NCBI RefSeq assembly: GCF_901709675.1
Contig: NC_051105.1
Span: forward strand, 8,054,104 to 8,118,103
Direction: 5' to 3'
Source of the DNA: Syngnathus acus
Lineage: Eukaryota > Chordata > Actinopteri > Syngnathiformes > Syngnathidae
DNA: 64,000 bases
Below the pieces are notes generated by a model. It was given only the letters and a program-made list of their open reading frames with translations. It ran no database searches and was not told the origin of the DNA. The translations under genes and the position numbers were made by a program. Shown in pieces: positions 1 to 14,300 of the stretch (position 1 is the stretch's first letter; every line of letters begins with the position of its first letter).

Positions 1-3000
1 AGCAAGAGCGGATCACGCAAGTTCAAATGCAAATGAGCGACAACTGATGTCTCTTTGTGACCTCCCCGGTGACGCTTACCCCTGTCATCAGTCAAGCCGG
101 AAAATGACAATTTATCAGAGGGAACACCATGACCGCACGTCATGTGTTGGAGAAAAGAAAAATAGTTTGCTCGCCTACAAAATGTCAGATATGTGGATGA
201 TGATGATGCATTTCCTAGATTTGTAGGGTAGCCTAAACCGACTTTTGAAATGACCACGCACGCACATGGAAGGGAAGTTAAAGGGAGTGTGGATCTGTAC
301 CCAGAATCTCCTCTCTATTTTGGGTCAGACACTGCAGGGCTAATGAATAATTGACATGCAGGGAACGAGGCGCTGCACTCCCAATGACACTTGCTGTTTA
401 GCTAGCTTATCATGCTATCGTCACGCTCTCATCTCGCCCACTCACTGGATACTTGTCAAGTGCTCGCGGGTGGGCTGCATCCTGCACACCTGCACGCATC
501 ACATGAGTCACAAGAATGTATTAATAATTATAATTAAAATGTTTATTATTATGAGACCATCTGGTGTATTTCAGGCCAATCCATGACATTTGTGAAAATA
601 ATAAGAATAGAGATCATATGATTTTGTGATATTGTTCAAATGAAAAATAATTTATCTACTTCTTGTAAACTTTAAAATGAAGTACAACCGTGGTGATTCT
701 TTTATGTACCACAAGTATACTTCAAAACAGTCTCCTTGCGAGTCATGTTGGGCCAATGCGGCACAGTCCTTGAAATTGAAGAACCATTTTCAAAACCATT
801 TCCTCGCTCAAGGTGTCTGCTAGTGGAATCACTCTGTGACAGTAAAAGCATCCTTTGATCGCTCGGTCACGTTTGAAGATAGAAATTAAAGAGTTGACAC
901 TCCCAGAAAGTGCAGCACTGCAAAATTGCCTCGTTCGTTTTCGTCCTTACATGAGTTTGCATCATTATGCTCTACCTAACTGGCCTTCATCTCATCTCTT
1001 CCTCGCTGTGGTCGTTCGGGGCTCATGAACAAATCTATTCCAAATATTACAGATCTCAATGTGGACCTTTTGTGTTTTAAAAAAAAATATTAAATACAAG
1101 TTGCATCAGTGTCAGCGAACAAATAGTATTGAAAGGATTGTACTGTTGTTTTCCTTTATGTCATCTGCATCAGCAGTTGATTCCCCACCAATCTTTATCT
1201 TCATGAAAATGCCTCTACCGTTTTCCAGAAACAAATGATCATTACATTCCATCTTATTCCGCAACGTTTCACTTGCCGAAAACAGAAAATCGATACGCTT
1301 TGCAGGAGGGCGAGGCTAAAAAGAGAAAATCAATGCGGCCCTGTCAAGGGGAGAACGGTCTCATGACATGGCAGACGCGGCAGCTTGTCACTTTCACATG
1401 CAATGAATTTGTCTTTCTTAATGCAAATCTATCGATGACAAAAGGGAAGGAAAAAATGTAGTTTTGTCAGTATTTATTGATAAGAAAATAATATAAGAAC
1501 ATAAAACTACATTCAACTGTGACACTGGTAGAAACCCAATTTATGTGAATGTTACCTTTGCTTGCCCCTTTAGCATTGTGACTAAAACAAAGTGTATGCT
1601 AAGTGATTTTTTTTTTTTTTTTGGTCAGGTAAATGTAGACATGCAAGTTGATATTTTTGAACACCACCATTTTTAAAAAAAATCTTTCAAATGACTGGTC
1701 GATTTTACCTTTTTTTTGGTATCTTTTTACTTTTTACCAATTGTCTTTATTTTACGAATAAGGGCTGTTTGTTATATATTGAACTCTAACATTCTATGCA
1801 TCACATAAACATATTTAGAATCATATTCATCTCTTTTAAAATGTGCACCCATTGACATTTGCACAGCTCCACAGCACAAAGTAACGTCAGCACTAGCCTA
1901 GCCTAGCTTCGCCCCGGATGACGTGACCACAATACAGTTTCGCTCCAAAGCTCATAAAGCAAATGACAATGTTCAATTCTAATAAAACTTTCTAAATGTA
2001 TGAAGAAGTGCTCCCCTCCAGTCCCGCTGAGACAAGTCAGCGCCGCTTCATTTCTTTGTAGCTAATGGAGGTCATAAAAAGTCCTGTTTAGATTAAAGCC
2101 TGAATTTGCGAAGTGAGCAAGTTGAACTGGACTGAAGGTGGTGGTGGGGTGGGAGTCTTTGAGGAGAACATCCTTGGTCCTCACTGGCAGGCACGGCGTA
2201 GGAATGTGCTTGTGTGTAAAATCCTTGATTGTCGAACACGGACCTCTCTGGCTAAATGGTTGTTAGTGGGTCGGCGTCGGTAAAGTGCACACAAACGCAG
2301 CTTAAAAGGTTCAGCCTTGTCCTTTAGAATATTTTTCACTTTTGTGAGGGCGGAATCAAGCCAAAGCTTTGGTTAGAGAACGAGGAAGGACACCTGATGA
2401 CTTTCTCATTTTCATCAAGGAAAACTTACGATGTCTCATGAGCATAGGGACCACACTGGAAAGAAATCATGTGAGAATAAAGTTTTGAAATTATGACGCA
2501 AAGTCAATATTAGAAGCTTTTCTAAAGCAACAAAGAGTAAAATGTAGAACAAAAAAATATATAACTAAGAGCACAATTAGTTTTTCTATATTCTCTGTTC
2601 TGCCAAACTAAAAAGATGTTAATCGTGAGTCAATAGAAAAACGAAGCTTGTTAATTCGGAGCATAAAAGTCTGACCCGCACCTAGATTTGCGTGTGTCCC
2701 TGAGGAAGAATTACACACTCAAATCTCCTCAACCAGATGTTTTTTTTTTTTTAACATATAAATATATTAAATTTATGTTTGTACTTGGAGCTTCAAAAAT
2801 CCGACTTATCCATCTACCATTCTAATCGTTTTTTCTTTTCAGTGTGGTCCCACAACTCCTTTGTACTTTCTTTCCCTTTGCTTTTGTCCTTCTCGTTTTC
2901 CATCACGGAGCCACGGTGCTTGTGCTTGACACGCTTGTGCTTCATCTTCGTGTCCGGTTTGGTAGAAAGTGTTGGAAATTCACTCCATGCGGGGAATGTG

Positions 3001-3085
3001 ACGAGAAGGTGTGAAGAGGAAAACAAACAAGACAAAGCCCCCCTTTGAGCGTCGAGGCTCATCCGAGGTAAATCCTCTGACCGTG
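1..3085 (-). other. Downstream / probable 3' UTR of c3orf70
   Basis: No coding exon is recognisable here. The stretch lies just past the stop codon of the minus-strand c3orf70 gene, and the mammalian orthologue is known for a multi-kilobase 3' UTR, so part of this region is probably transcribed untranslated sequence. It is AT-rich, with T runs near 1605-1620 and 2740-2752. Several minus-strand AATAAA hexamers (TTTATT on the plus strand, for example near 1471 and 1748) are candidate polyadenylation signals, but none can be chosen from sequence alone. Confidence 0.4.
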
Positions 3086-6000
3086 TCAGACAGTTGTTTC
3101 GATCTTTTCGATGATCTCAATCGTCGACTTGGAGGGAGAGAGCAGGGAGCCGTCGTCCTGATCCCACAGGCTTCCGGGACTTGAGTTTCCGTCCGTGCTC
3201 AGCTCGTCGTCCTCCCGCTCGCTTTCGTCCTCGCAGGATTCCACGCAGTGCAGGCCCAGCGCGTTGATGCCGGAGTCCTCGGAGCTGGACGGGGACGAGC
3301 ACTGGTCCATTTTGGGACCCTTGACTTTGTCCAAGGGGGAGGCGTGTTTTTTGTGCTCGCCTTGCGTACGCTGGGCCGGGGTCGGTGCCGGCGCGGGCTT
3401 GACGGTGGGTCGCTGCGGGGGTGTCGGGGGAGCGGGGGGTCGAGGCGCTTCGGGCGGCGCGGGAGGCAGCGGGCGCTGCACGTAGCACATCTTCCCGTTG
3501 ATGCGCTTGACCACGTAATCGTCCACAAAGAGGTCGGCGATCACGCAGTATTTAGGCGACTCCAGATGAGGAGGCGAGCGGAAGCAGGGAGCCAGCTTGA
3601 GGAAACGCTCGGCCAGGGAGACGGACAGGTCCATGGTGCTGCTGTACTCGGTGGAGGTGGGGGGCACCGCCGTGGTGGGCAGCAGGCACACGTTGGTCAT
3701 GGGCTGGTACACGTACTTGCCTGGAGAAAGACGAGCGGGACGTTAGACATTCGTCATCTTTAGCGAGACGGTTAACTGGCAAGTTATTTATTATAAACAA
3801 ACACGAGAGGCGAAAGGCTCTGAGCAACTCGATGATGTAGTTGACGCTATTATTGCGAAATCCCCGGCGCTACAGCCAGCCAAATCTACAAACGCGATTG
3901 TTCAATTCAAAGTGCACAATGCTCGCTGTGTGTAAAGACGGAATACTTGCTACAGCTTTTGAACTGGATCTCATTATATCGTGCAGGCAGTCAGAATGTT
4001 ATGGATGTACTATATAGCCGCGCAACGCTCGCTCCACTGAAGACTCGAAATTGGCCCGAGGTGCGAGCGTGCGTCTCTGCGGATGGAAGCGGTATAGAAA
4101 ATGAACGGACGTACGGAAGAGCTTACTGTGACGCTCGTCAGCCGGGGGGGAGCGTGGGCATTTTGTTTAAGTGGCTCCCGGGAGAGGACCGACCGCACTG
4201 AACGAGCTGACAAGCTCTTATGTACATCTCTTCCTCTCCTGCTCTATGAAAGCTGGATATAAAAAGTCTACACACCCTTGTTGAAACGCTAGCCTTTTAT
4301 GATATCGAAAATCAGATAATAACCGTTTCAAAACTTTGTCCACCATGAATGCGATTGAAAAACAGAATCAGCATGTTTACCATACATGGTTTTTGAAGTG
4401 TGTTCTTTCTAAGAATGCCTTCCATCTTGCCGCTGAAGCCTATTCATCTAAAGTGTAAAGAGGTCCACTTTGAGCCAGCCCTCTGCGGATCACGCTTATC
4501 GTGCATCTCGAAGACAACAAGGGACATCGCACAATAGCGCAAATGCGAGAGTGCAGTTTACACCCTTCGACGCTTCCTGTGTGTTGTGTGCCGAAACTCG
4601 GCCACATTAACCGCAGAAGGGAGGTCGTGACCCTTACTGCCCGACCTCAAGAGCCTTTCATCATGTTTTAAAACGCCGGCGCCTGAAAGCGACACAATTA
4701 GGGATGATGAAAGGCATTGTGGGAGATGTAGGAGATGTAAATGAGGCCGTTGGGCACATGAGAAAAGGGGAGATTACAGATCCTCATTACAAAAATTTAA
4801 TCACGAGGCAGGATGCATACAAGCTATGGAGGTGACTTGTTCCTGAAGTAATGAACCTCGTCAGTGAGGGGGAACACAAAGATATTGCAACAAATGGACA
4901 CAAGATAATTGACATTTATGAGGCGACAAAAATGTATTCAGTATTTTGTGCGGGATGGCGATTTTGAAAAAGTTTGTGGAAAATGAGCAATTAATGAATG
5001 GATTTTAAAAAAATTTTTTTTAGGAAAAAGCTCGGACTATTCTGAACCCCTTTCCATCGTGCACTCCTTTTTTATTTCCAGACGTGATTAGTTTTCCATC
5101 CGTCAATTGACCAAATCATTGTCAAAAATATCTCAAATAAAAGTTTAATTTTAAATGTATTTTTTTTTTTTTTTAATTTAAAAAACAAAAACACAATTGC
5201 TTAACTGATTGCTATTTTCCCTACAGCCAAATAAGAACCCTCAGTGTAGACGAAAGCGCTCCATCATGAGAGTTGACCAATTAGCTTTCTGTGACTAACT
5301 CAGGAGCACTCTTTCATCTCCCCACAGCGTCACACCGTCATCATTTGTGCTCACCCTAACAAACAAAATTGCAGTCAGACATAAAACGTGTTGAGCTCAG
5401 ACTGTCGTGTCAATACTAGCTGGCTTTGAAGTCAATAGCAAGTCTTTAGCAAAGCGGACCCGTATTGACAAAGCCTCTGTGAGAAGAACCAAATATTTAA
5501 CCGGACGATGTCGTGATTCACAGTCAAGCGCTGGCCTCTTCTCATTCTCATTCTGAGCGAACACGGAGGCTCAAATTTCAGCAAAGGGGAAGGTCTCAGC
5601 CAACCTCATGTGAAACGTTTCCTGTCTCATGACTCCCCCTACGCTGAATCAGAACAACAAGGGGCCTTTGTCACTTTGAACAAAGGGGGGGAAAGAACGA
5701 TTTTTGCTTGGGTGTTGATGCTCTGCTGATTTGCAAATCTTTTTTGTTTTTGACTTGAAATAGCATGAAAAGCAAAGGCAGGACTTCAAGTAATAACATG
5801 AGCTTTGCTTTGCTTTGTTCCAGTGTCTGGATTACTCCGATAATGGAATGTACTATGCACTTTCAAATTAAGCCAATGATAGATATTTTTATATTATTCC
5901 ACTGAAATCCAACTTTAGTCAGACAGACAGACTGTACTGTGCAGTATTGATCCATTTATAGTGAGGCTTTATATGATGGAGCAGCATAGTGGTGAAACGG

Positions 6001-9000
6001 AAAAAATCAATGCAATAAGCCTCCCTTTGGATTTATTTACGACTGCATGTGGGGTTTACACGCACCAGAATGCCGCTCACATCATATAGCCGAGCTGTCT
6101 GCGGAAAAAAAAAAAAAGCCTGCACCTTCAAATTTTGACTTCTTTCGAGGTGTTGAAATGAATCGATGAATCCACAAAAATTGATTATCAAATAAATCTT
6201 GTATTTAACTTTTTTTGTAATCACTAACAATACAAAATAAGTACAAATAATCGGAAGACGCTGATATCCACATAGTGAGTTAGATGAAGCTTAATCCAAA
6301 CGTTTGTTACATGCAAGCAGCTCAGCTTGATTAATGACGCATTGACACAAGTTCACGCTAATCGAGCACACATCTGGGCATTTCAAATGATCTGCTCACT
6401 TTCACAAAAGTAGGAAAATTGGAGATGAAGGGAGCTTACCGAGAAGATCGTTACTCATTAGGACTTTGATTTTCAGCTTAATGAGTGATTACCTTGCCTG
6501 GTGATTGTAATCAGCCAGTGGAGGGGAAAAAAAGGCTTCACATCCGTTGGGTTTTATTGGTGCTGCGAGCGACATCTCTCATCAAACTCAACATATTGGC
6601 GGGGACACTAAGCACAGCTAATTATGACTAATGAGACGCTCGGACCGATGTTGTCAGCAGCTGCTGAACGGTCGCGTTCACCTCCATCTGATTTGGTGCT
6701 CCCAAATTTATTATTTTGTGGGTGGAATGCTACAGCAAAGAGACAGCTGCGTGCAAAGCAAGTGACGCGGGCGGGCCCCTGGTGTTTACATGAAAAGTGT
6801 CTTCACAGAACAATAAGTCTTGCAGTGCCAGGTTATTAAAAACAGTGACCATTTTAGGATTTAGTGTTTGATCAAGTGCTGAGTCAAGTATATCCAAGTT
6901 GACCTTTTTTTCTTTTTGCTCGAAGCTTTTTTTACGCAGTAACTTTCACATTCAAACGGTTGAGGTGGATTGAGCTAAAAACTCAGTCGAGATGTGACAC
7001 TTGTCTCTTTTCCACCCTGTAATGTATTATTATTACACGTCTCCATGAAGGTATTGTATGCCGTTCTGCTTTTCTCCCCGGGTGTCCTCGTTTTGCCTGA
7101 TACAATCGTCTAAGCAGGTTTAGTCCGACTGTAGTGCGTTATTGCACTTAGACATCCATTAGGTACATTATGCTACGGTTGGTTCTTTTTATTTTGTTTA
7201 CAAGGAAACCAGACAAAATTAAATGATGGCTGTGAGGCAGTTTGTGGTAATAGAACTGCACCATGTTAGCAGTCTATGAATATTTTAACGTGAAAAAGGA
7301 GGAGCAAAATAACATCTGCCCCCCCTAAAAAAAACAAAAAACAGACTTGAGAGGAAATAATTCATTATGGGTGTGGCTTAGGATAAACACAGGAAAAGGA
7401 TTCTTAAATCTTCCGCCCTGATCAAATGATTTGAAAGCACAAAGCAGCCACATCCTAAAGCTCGCAATCCCAAAGATTACATTGTGCGCACTTTAAGCTC
7501 TCCTGACTCGTGGCTACCGAGTGGATAGTGATTGTGCTCCAGGCTGATCTGTGGATTTCCGGAGCAGCCGGAGATGGGATAAAGCACGACGTGCCCGAGG
7601 AGAAGGACAACCTGTCAAGTTGAAACTCAGTCGCGGTGATTTGTGCGGCGGTGTCAAAATGTCAGGCCGCGACTGGAGAAAGTGTCTGAGGAACGAGAGG
7701 AGTGAAAATATCCGTGACATTTCTATATGAGCAAAGGAAAAGCTCTGACCTTTAAACAGAACGCTGAACCCTGTCATTTAAAGATATGGCGTGACCCCCG
7801 TTGCTTGCGCAAAGACACATCTTCCAGGTGTGGGAAAAACTGAGGCTTGAACTTCTAATGCCATATTTCCTCAAATAATATTTTTAAAACTATCATTGAC
7901 TTAGAATAATTTTGCATTGTACTAGCCACTTTAGGCCAGGAAAAAAAGTGTGTGAAATGAGGGACATAGCTATGTCCCTATCAAGTGTAAGCCAGAGTCT
8001 GTGCACACACAGTGAGACTCATTCACACTAAACACTTTAAAAACAAGTCAAATGGAGTTTAAGTATGCCGCAAAGCTTAAAATAGCTCCTGTAAACTCGA
8101 CTCAAACAGAACAACTAGCCGCCCTTGTCAAGGACTACTTTGGGCTGCGTATTGATACACGTTATTCAGCCGTGTGTCTGCAGGGGCGCGATGGCGTAGG
8201 TGGAACTGACTCAATCTGCAGTGAAATGAGAGAAGCACTTGTAACTGGAAGGCTCCAAAAATGGCACAGTCACAACATGTTCCAAAATATTTTCGCAATA
8301 AAAAAAATAAATAAAATGGCTTCAGGACTTAATTTTGTTCAATAAACTAGAAGAAAATATTCACAAGGGATTCTTTTCCAATGGGTGCAGTTGGGTTTGA
8401 CATACTTTTAGAGTATTAGTTATTCATAAGATGAACTCGTGAGATAGAAACCAGTCAGTTCTGAGGATAGTCGGAATAGTTTCTGTTGGTTCTAAACAAC
8501 CGCAACGCATCGTTTTGCATCTGGATTCTCTCACGCATGCAAACACATCCCATGTTGTTCTACCACCTTGTGGGAAAAGGTTGTTTTGAAACCCTTCAAT
8601 GAAAAAATTGTCCTCAATCTGTCAAAAAATAAAAAGTGAACACATTTGAAATAAAACTGCGCTGTGCACAAATCATTTTGGCAGTGGGCGAATGACTAGA
8701 AAGCTGACAGGAGCCAATCGTGCCTCAACCGTAATGTAAAACCTGAAGCCTTTGAGGAAGATTCACACTGAAATGGAATTAATAATGAAATGGGAGGAAG
8801 TGCGGGAAAGCTTGGGGTGGCATCTTTTCACTTCTGCCCATACAAAAATTAGAATTGCATGACCACATTCAAAGATATTCTATTATGGATCAAGGCTACA
8901 CTATGATTGGATCTACCTTGGACAAAAATGGCATTCATTTAACAAGATCCATATATTTATTTTCTATACGGGTTCCCATAATTTAACAATCTACGTGGTA

Positions 9001-11372
9001 CGTGTTGGCGACAAAATCTCCGCCAGCATCACGCTGAGCACGGGGGGCCCCCCAAGGCTGCGTGCTCAGTCCGCTGCTCTTCACCCTGCTGACGCATGAC
9101 TGCACTGCAACAACCGCATAGTGAAATTTGCTGACGACACGACTCTGGTGGGTCTCATCACCAAGGGCGACGAGACTCAATACAGGTTGGAGGTTGACCT
9201 TCTGACCACGTGGTGCAGGGACAACAACCTCCTGCTGAACGTCAACAAGACCAAGGAGATTGTTGTTGACTGACCATCGACGGCGCTGTAATGGAGAGAG
9301 TGAGCAGCACCAGATTCCTGGGGGTGCACATCAGTGAGGATCTCTCCTGGTCCACCAACACCGCATCACTGGCGAAGAAAGCTCAGCGCCGCCTGTACTT
9401 CCTGCGGAAATTCAGGCGAGCAAGTGCTCCTCCGGCCGTCATGACTACATTCTACCGTGGCACCATTGAGAGCGTCCTCTCTAGTTGTATCGCTGTTTGG
9501 GGTGGTAGCTGCACTGAATACAACATGAGGCCCTGCAGCGCATAGTGAACACGGCTGGGAAGATTATTGGTGCTTCACTCCCCTCCCTGAAGGACATTTA
9601 CACCTCCCGTCTCACCCGCAAGGCGACCGCGATTGTGAGTGATGTGAGTCACCCCGCTCACTCTTTGTTTGATCTTCTGCCCTCTGGGAAGAGGTACAGG
9701 AGCCTGCGCTCCCGCACCACCAGACTCACCAACAGCTTCATACTCCAGGCTGTTAGGATCCTGAACTCTCTGCCCCCTTCTGCGTAGCGTCCTGTACCTT
9801 TGCGCTATATTCTGACTGCTGTATGCACACTTGCTCCATTTTTGCTCCTCTTATTTATTATTTGTTTATTTATTATTTATTCATCACTCTTATTTATTCA
9901 TTGTTTGTGCCTTCTTGTTTTTATTTTTTGTGTTTACTTGTATGTATATTGTGTACTATGTCTTGTCACCGTGGGAACGTAATTTCGATTTCTTTGTGTG
10001 TCTTGGCATGTGAAGAAATTGACAATAAAGCAGACTTTGACTTGACTTTGACTTATTACAGGAGTGTCCGTCTGTCTCACATCATACTACTGACTTTCCT
10101 AATATTTTGCTCATGTTATTGTGAGACATGAAAGGACTACAATTAAAGTAACGGCACACTGTTTACAGTAATCCATGCTTGTACATCCTTGTTTTCTACA
10201 ACCCACATGCATCCACATGACTTGACTAAGTTTTTTTTTTTTTGGGGGTAATATGATACATTGTTTGTATGATTTTTGAGGCGCAAACAACAATGGTGTC
10301 AGCAAACTTCACAAGCAGAAGTTTGTCAGATAGGAAACGATTCTTAGAAAAAGTGCTTGCTTACAGTTGTTTATTGCGACTCCCATTTGTGAGTTAACTA
10401 TAAAACCAAAACATAAAACAAAAGCAAATGACATATTTTAGATTGAACCAAACCACATAGATTAGCCTTACGAAAGTTCTTGATGCTAACACACTTTGCA
10501 GAACACCAAAAACGGGCAAGCAAAACACATGTAAACGGTTATACCGATGCCCAAAAGGATATATTCTTTATCCTCTGTGGAAAAACTTGGAATAATACTG
10601 AAACTTAGTTGCAACGGTCTTTGGTTATGTAATTGGTGACTTCCTCCCATTCATCCCACTTGGAGCTCAAACTCGCACTACCACCATTACTGTCCGCTAA
10701 GCTAAAAGCCTTACAGGCTAAGAGCTAAGCAGTCAGCATTCGGTTACAGGAACAGAGGTTTTCCTGGCAGTCCCATCAAATCTCCGTGTTTCCTCCTAGT
10801 GGCCAAGGCGCGCACACCAGAAGGAGGCCAAATGTAAAATAAAATGTAGGTGCTTCATATTTGTTTTTTTTGCTGTATGCTTTTAGAAAGTACAATACTT
10901 TCGATTTTAAGTGATGTTTTTCTTATTTTACAAAACATTTTTCACCGGTGTTATTGCGGGCTGGGATGGATTAATGAGATTACTATTGATTTCAAAGGGG
11001 AAACTTGATTTGAGATGGTCACGGACCAAACGAAACTCTTATGTCAAGGTACCATTGTATGTACGTGGTACACAAATCGCTCCCAGGCAGCATCAAATGA
11101 AAGATTTAATAAAGGTCGTGAAAGCCTCGCGAATGGCAACGGTTGCTGTTCTTTGAACACAGACAACATGAAGTCATAAACAACTCACAGTGACACCATC
11201 CCAGGTGGCAGCACCAGTGCAGCTTGAAGCACTTTCCGTGGCTGTGCGTGGCGCAGATGGAGAGTCCGTCACACGGCAGGAAGTCTGGTCTCCCCGCGCA
11301 GCTTTTGGCCAAATTCTGCGCCTCGTCCAACTTCTCACTCTTCGCACATTTTGCAGCACCGGAGGCGGCCAT
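3086..11372 (-). CDS. c3orf70: C3orf70 homologue (UPF0524 family), 2 coding exons, 272 aa
   Basis: Coding exons are 11372..11189 and 3720..3086 on the minus strand. The junction is phase 1, with a gtgagt donor and a ccag acceptor. Exon 1 carries the family's Cys/His-rich core, with the segments LSICATHSHGKCFKLHWCC and HLGWCHC, which continues across the junction as KYVYQPMT. Exon 2 has the conserved VSLAERFLK block, a proline-rich linker (roughly residues 140-170) and an acidic, Ser-rich tail with SSPSSSEDSGINALG, ending in IEIIEKIETTV. The human protein is about 250 residues, so this copy is slightly longer, mainly through the Pro/Ala linker. The family has been linked to neural development in fish; its biochemical role is unknown. 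The start is the ATG of MAASGAAK, just before the conserved core. The neighbour igf2bp2 fits the human 3q27 order. Confidence 0.93.
3721..11188 (-). other. c3orf70 intron 1
   Basis: This is a single large intron of 7,468 bp between the two coding exons. It is mostly AT-rich with no recognisable coding sequence apart from an antisense LINE fragment near its middle. A 97-codon plus-strand reading frame at 8052-8345 resembles nothing I know and has no coding-like neighbours. No RNA gene was recognised. Confidence 0.75.
8988..10055 (+). mobile_element. 5'-truncated L2/CR1-like LINE, 3' end with decayed reverse transcriptase
   Basis: Pieces of a non-LTR retrotransposon reverse transcriptase can be read in shifted frames. 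There is a GAPQGCVLSPLLFTLL motif near 9040-9090, then the catalytic FADD box at 9127-9138 (KFADDTTLVGL). After these come the typical C-terminal segments STRFLGVHISEDLSW, RRLYFLRKFRRA and FYRGTIESVLSSCI (9291-9545), and LFDLLPSGKRYRSLRSR (9545-9787). Frameshifts and stops separate the pieces, so the copy is dead. Its 3' UTR ends near 10020-10055 with AATAAAG followed by TTTGACTTGACTTTGACT repeats, a common LINE tail. It lies antisense within the c3orf70 intron. The family name is from memory of similar fish elements and is tentative. Confidence 0.85.
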
Positions 11373-14300
11373 AACAGCATCGCCCGAACTTCACCCCCAA
11401 AAAGATCAAGAACGGGACACTTTTAGGGAGAAAAAAAACTACAACATGACCGCAATCGAGCACCGCGGTGGGCGGGCGAGGTCCACGTAGGAAGCCTGCA
11501 CGGGGGGAGGTTTCGATTGCGAGGCGTTGAGCAAGAATCCCGGTCGCCTTTACTTAAAAAGCGTTTTGTAAATAAAAAAAGCCAGTCAAGCACGACGAGA
11601 AAAGGATGTTCTCCCCCTCAAACGCTCCGGCGTTGGCGTTCCACCGCTCTCCCCATCTTGGCATCCAGCTGTCGGAGGCTCCACTGCGCTCGCGTGTGTG
11701 CGCGCGCGCGCTCCTCTCTCACTCGCACCATCTCAACTTCATCACACGGGAGGAGTCGGAAAACACGAAGCCAGCTGCCCACTCGTGGAAAAAAAACACC
11801 CCACCACGGCTAAGGGGGGGGGGGGAAAGAGAAGAAAACGGAGAAATGCGCCTTCCTACACGTTCGATAGATTACACAACAAACATAGTCGTTGAGAAAG
11901 ATTGAATAGTAGCGTTTTTAACCGAGAAATATGAAATAGTAAGGCACTGTTGTTCCGTTCCGGTTGTGGAGGCTGTGGCCGCACGGTGGCAGCACCCACA
12001 GATGTTCCTCCAAGTGGGCGTGGGGTTGGAATCACTGATTTATATGAAAGGAGTTCCTGGCCAGTTGAATTTCTATTTCCAGCATAGGCAGATGGGGCCA
12101 TAGACTGCAAATACTACTCTGACCTGGAGTCAAACAAATGAGTTTTTAAATCCAACATGGCAGACGGTGGATAATGGCCATAGTACAAGGGCGTCGCAAC
12201 AAAATCTGGGCCCTCACAAATGCAGTCTAAAACGCTTAATTTTGTATACATACATTAAAATTTCAAGTGCAAATTACAAACGCATATGGCCTCAGATGTA
12301 CGTTCGGTACAAAGCTAGTATTTAACATTAAGATATCTCAGTGCCCGGAATCTGAAAAATCGTTCCAGATGTTGAGCGGCTCGTGCAATTCAAGATTAAA
12401 CTGCACCTTGTACCCTGAGGGGTTATTACAGGCCACGGTTGCGCTACATTTCCCCCCTTCAGTGCATTTGACATTTTTAATCAACGCAGACTCGCATGAG
12501 CCGAACTTGGCCGGGATGTCCGCTTCTTTGTGCGGCCCTCTTTCATCCCTTGCACGGCCTACAATCGGCGTCTAACCATGCGTCGGTCAGATGGGGCTTA
12601 TGGTGCGCCAACTGCACAAGTCACATTGTAATCTTTGCAGGGTAATCGTCGGATTTAGATGCTTGCCTCCATCCCCAATGATATAAAAGTCAAAGAAACA
12701 CCATTTACAATGATATAATGAATGCAAAGGCCGTAAATCCTCACGATTACGAGGATGGGGGTGCGGGATTCATTTCTCCAAGACAAATGTGCAGAAAATA
12801 ATAAATGGGATGTAGAAACAAAAGTGGTCTTGAGGCATGTAATCTTGAACTGTAGCCATGTTTAGTGCTGTTTTTTGTTTTTGTTTTAGTGGAACATTTA
12901 GATTTTATTTCTAATATATTTGATATTATTATGATATATATATAATATATTTATATATTTTTATTTATTTTTAATGTATTTCTACAAATAATGGTATTTG
13001 TCTTGAATAAGTGGCTCCACTTGAAATAAAATACCCTGCTTCTTGCCCCAAGTTAGATGGAACGCTCCTCTGGGGTACAAAAAAAATGATGCACAATGAA
13101 ACTAGCACCATCTAGTGGGAAAATAGTGCACTACCTGCTTCTTAACTGCGCTCACATTCTTCTACTATCCATTCGTACAATCAGTCTCACTCAAAAAGAC
13201 ACCGAGTCAAATTGTGAAATTTAATATTTTCAGGTATGCATACTCTCAGGATGGGGAGCCAGCTATCAGCAACCTGGGCCAAGTGTGGTAGGTAGATGGT
13301 CCTATGATTAAAGAAGCAAGAATAAAAAAATAATTCGGTGAAAGGAAAATTTAAATAAAAAAGGCCTATTAGAAAGCGCTATAAGTTAAAACGTGTGTCC
13401 TTAAAAACAGGAACGGGTTTGAAATGTTAAACATTATCTTGAGAACATTTCAGATGTCATTTGTGATCTGCTAGTTTAGCCTCTGTGAGAAATGTGATTG
13501 GTGATCGACTAGTTATGTCTGCTAAAGACAGAAGAGGGAGCTCTCAGCCCTCTGCTTCATTCTCGCTTGAGCTGCTGGAGAAGCAGCTTCTCTATCTTAT
13601 CTAGGCTCTAACACAAGCATCAACACATTGACAAGCTGAAACCAGCAGGCTATATTAATGTGAGTGCAAACAAACATGCAACATTATCCAGACATTATTT
13701 ATAGCCTGTAGAGTCGTTACGGCAATGAAAGGGGCACGTATGTTTGTTAAATGTTGCGTTTGATCTTTCCCCTCAGGTGGCAACAAAGATAAATAAACTG
13801 AGTTGAATAGCAAATTGACCGATAGAAATACGACAACAAATCCTGAAAGCAATTTAAAATGAAGTTTGACTCTTTTCCCGTGCTGTGCTGTGCAATAAGT
13901 TTCACTTTTGGACTTTTAACTACTTTATGACAACGTTATTGTAATTTTGTGAGATGCAGCTGTATATCATATTGGGTTTCATCACATATTTGTGTTAGCG
14001 CACCAAATATATTTTTAGCAGCATGACTTTTTTGTTGTTCAATAAAGCACGTACAAGAAAATATGACGTCACCGCCGTGTTTTACCCACTTACGTTGTAG
14101 CCGCTTCTTTTAAAACAATATTACCGAACAAAACCTCTCAAAGTCAAACACTTTAAAAGGAAAGTGAACAAAGACGATCGCAGTTGGTATGGTGGTGAGC
14201 TTGTGATTACTTTACATGCTAATTGTTTTGAAAAGCTCAATTTTAGTACAAGAACGTTGTACAGTTGTTGTACTTTGTAGCCCTCCACCTTTTGATGCTT

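Noticed and set aside
3117-3763. Several long frames overlapping c3orf70 exon 2 on both strands
   Set aside because: They are shifted or antisense readings of a GC-rich Pro/Ala/Ser coding exon. Only the frame with conserved family motifs is kept.
8052-8345. 97-codon plus-strand frame in the c3orf70 intron
   Set aside because: No family resemblance, no splice sites or homologous flanks. The composition drifts into AT-rich sequence at the end.
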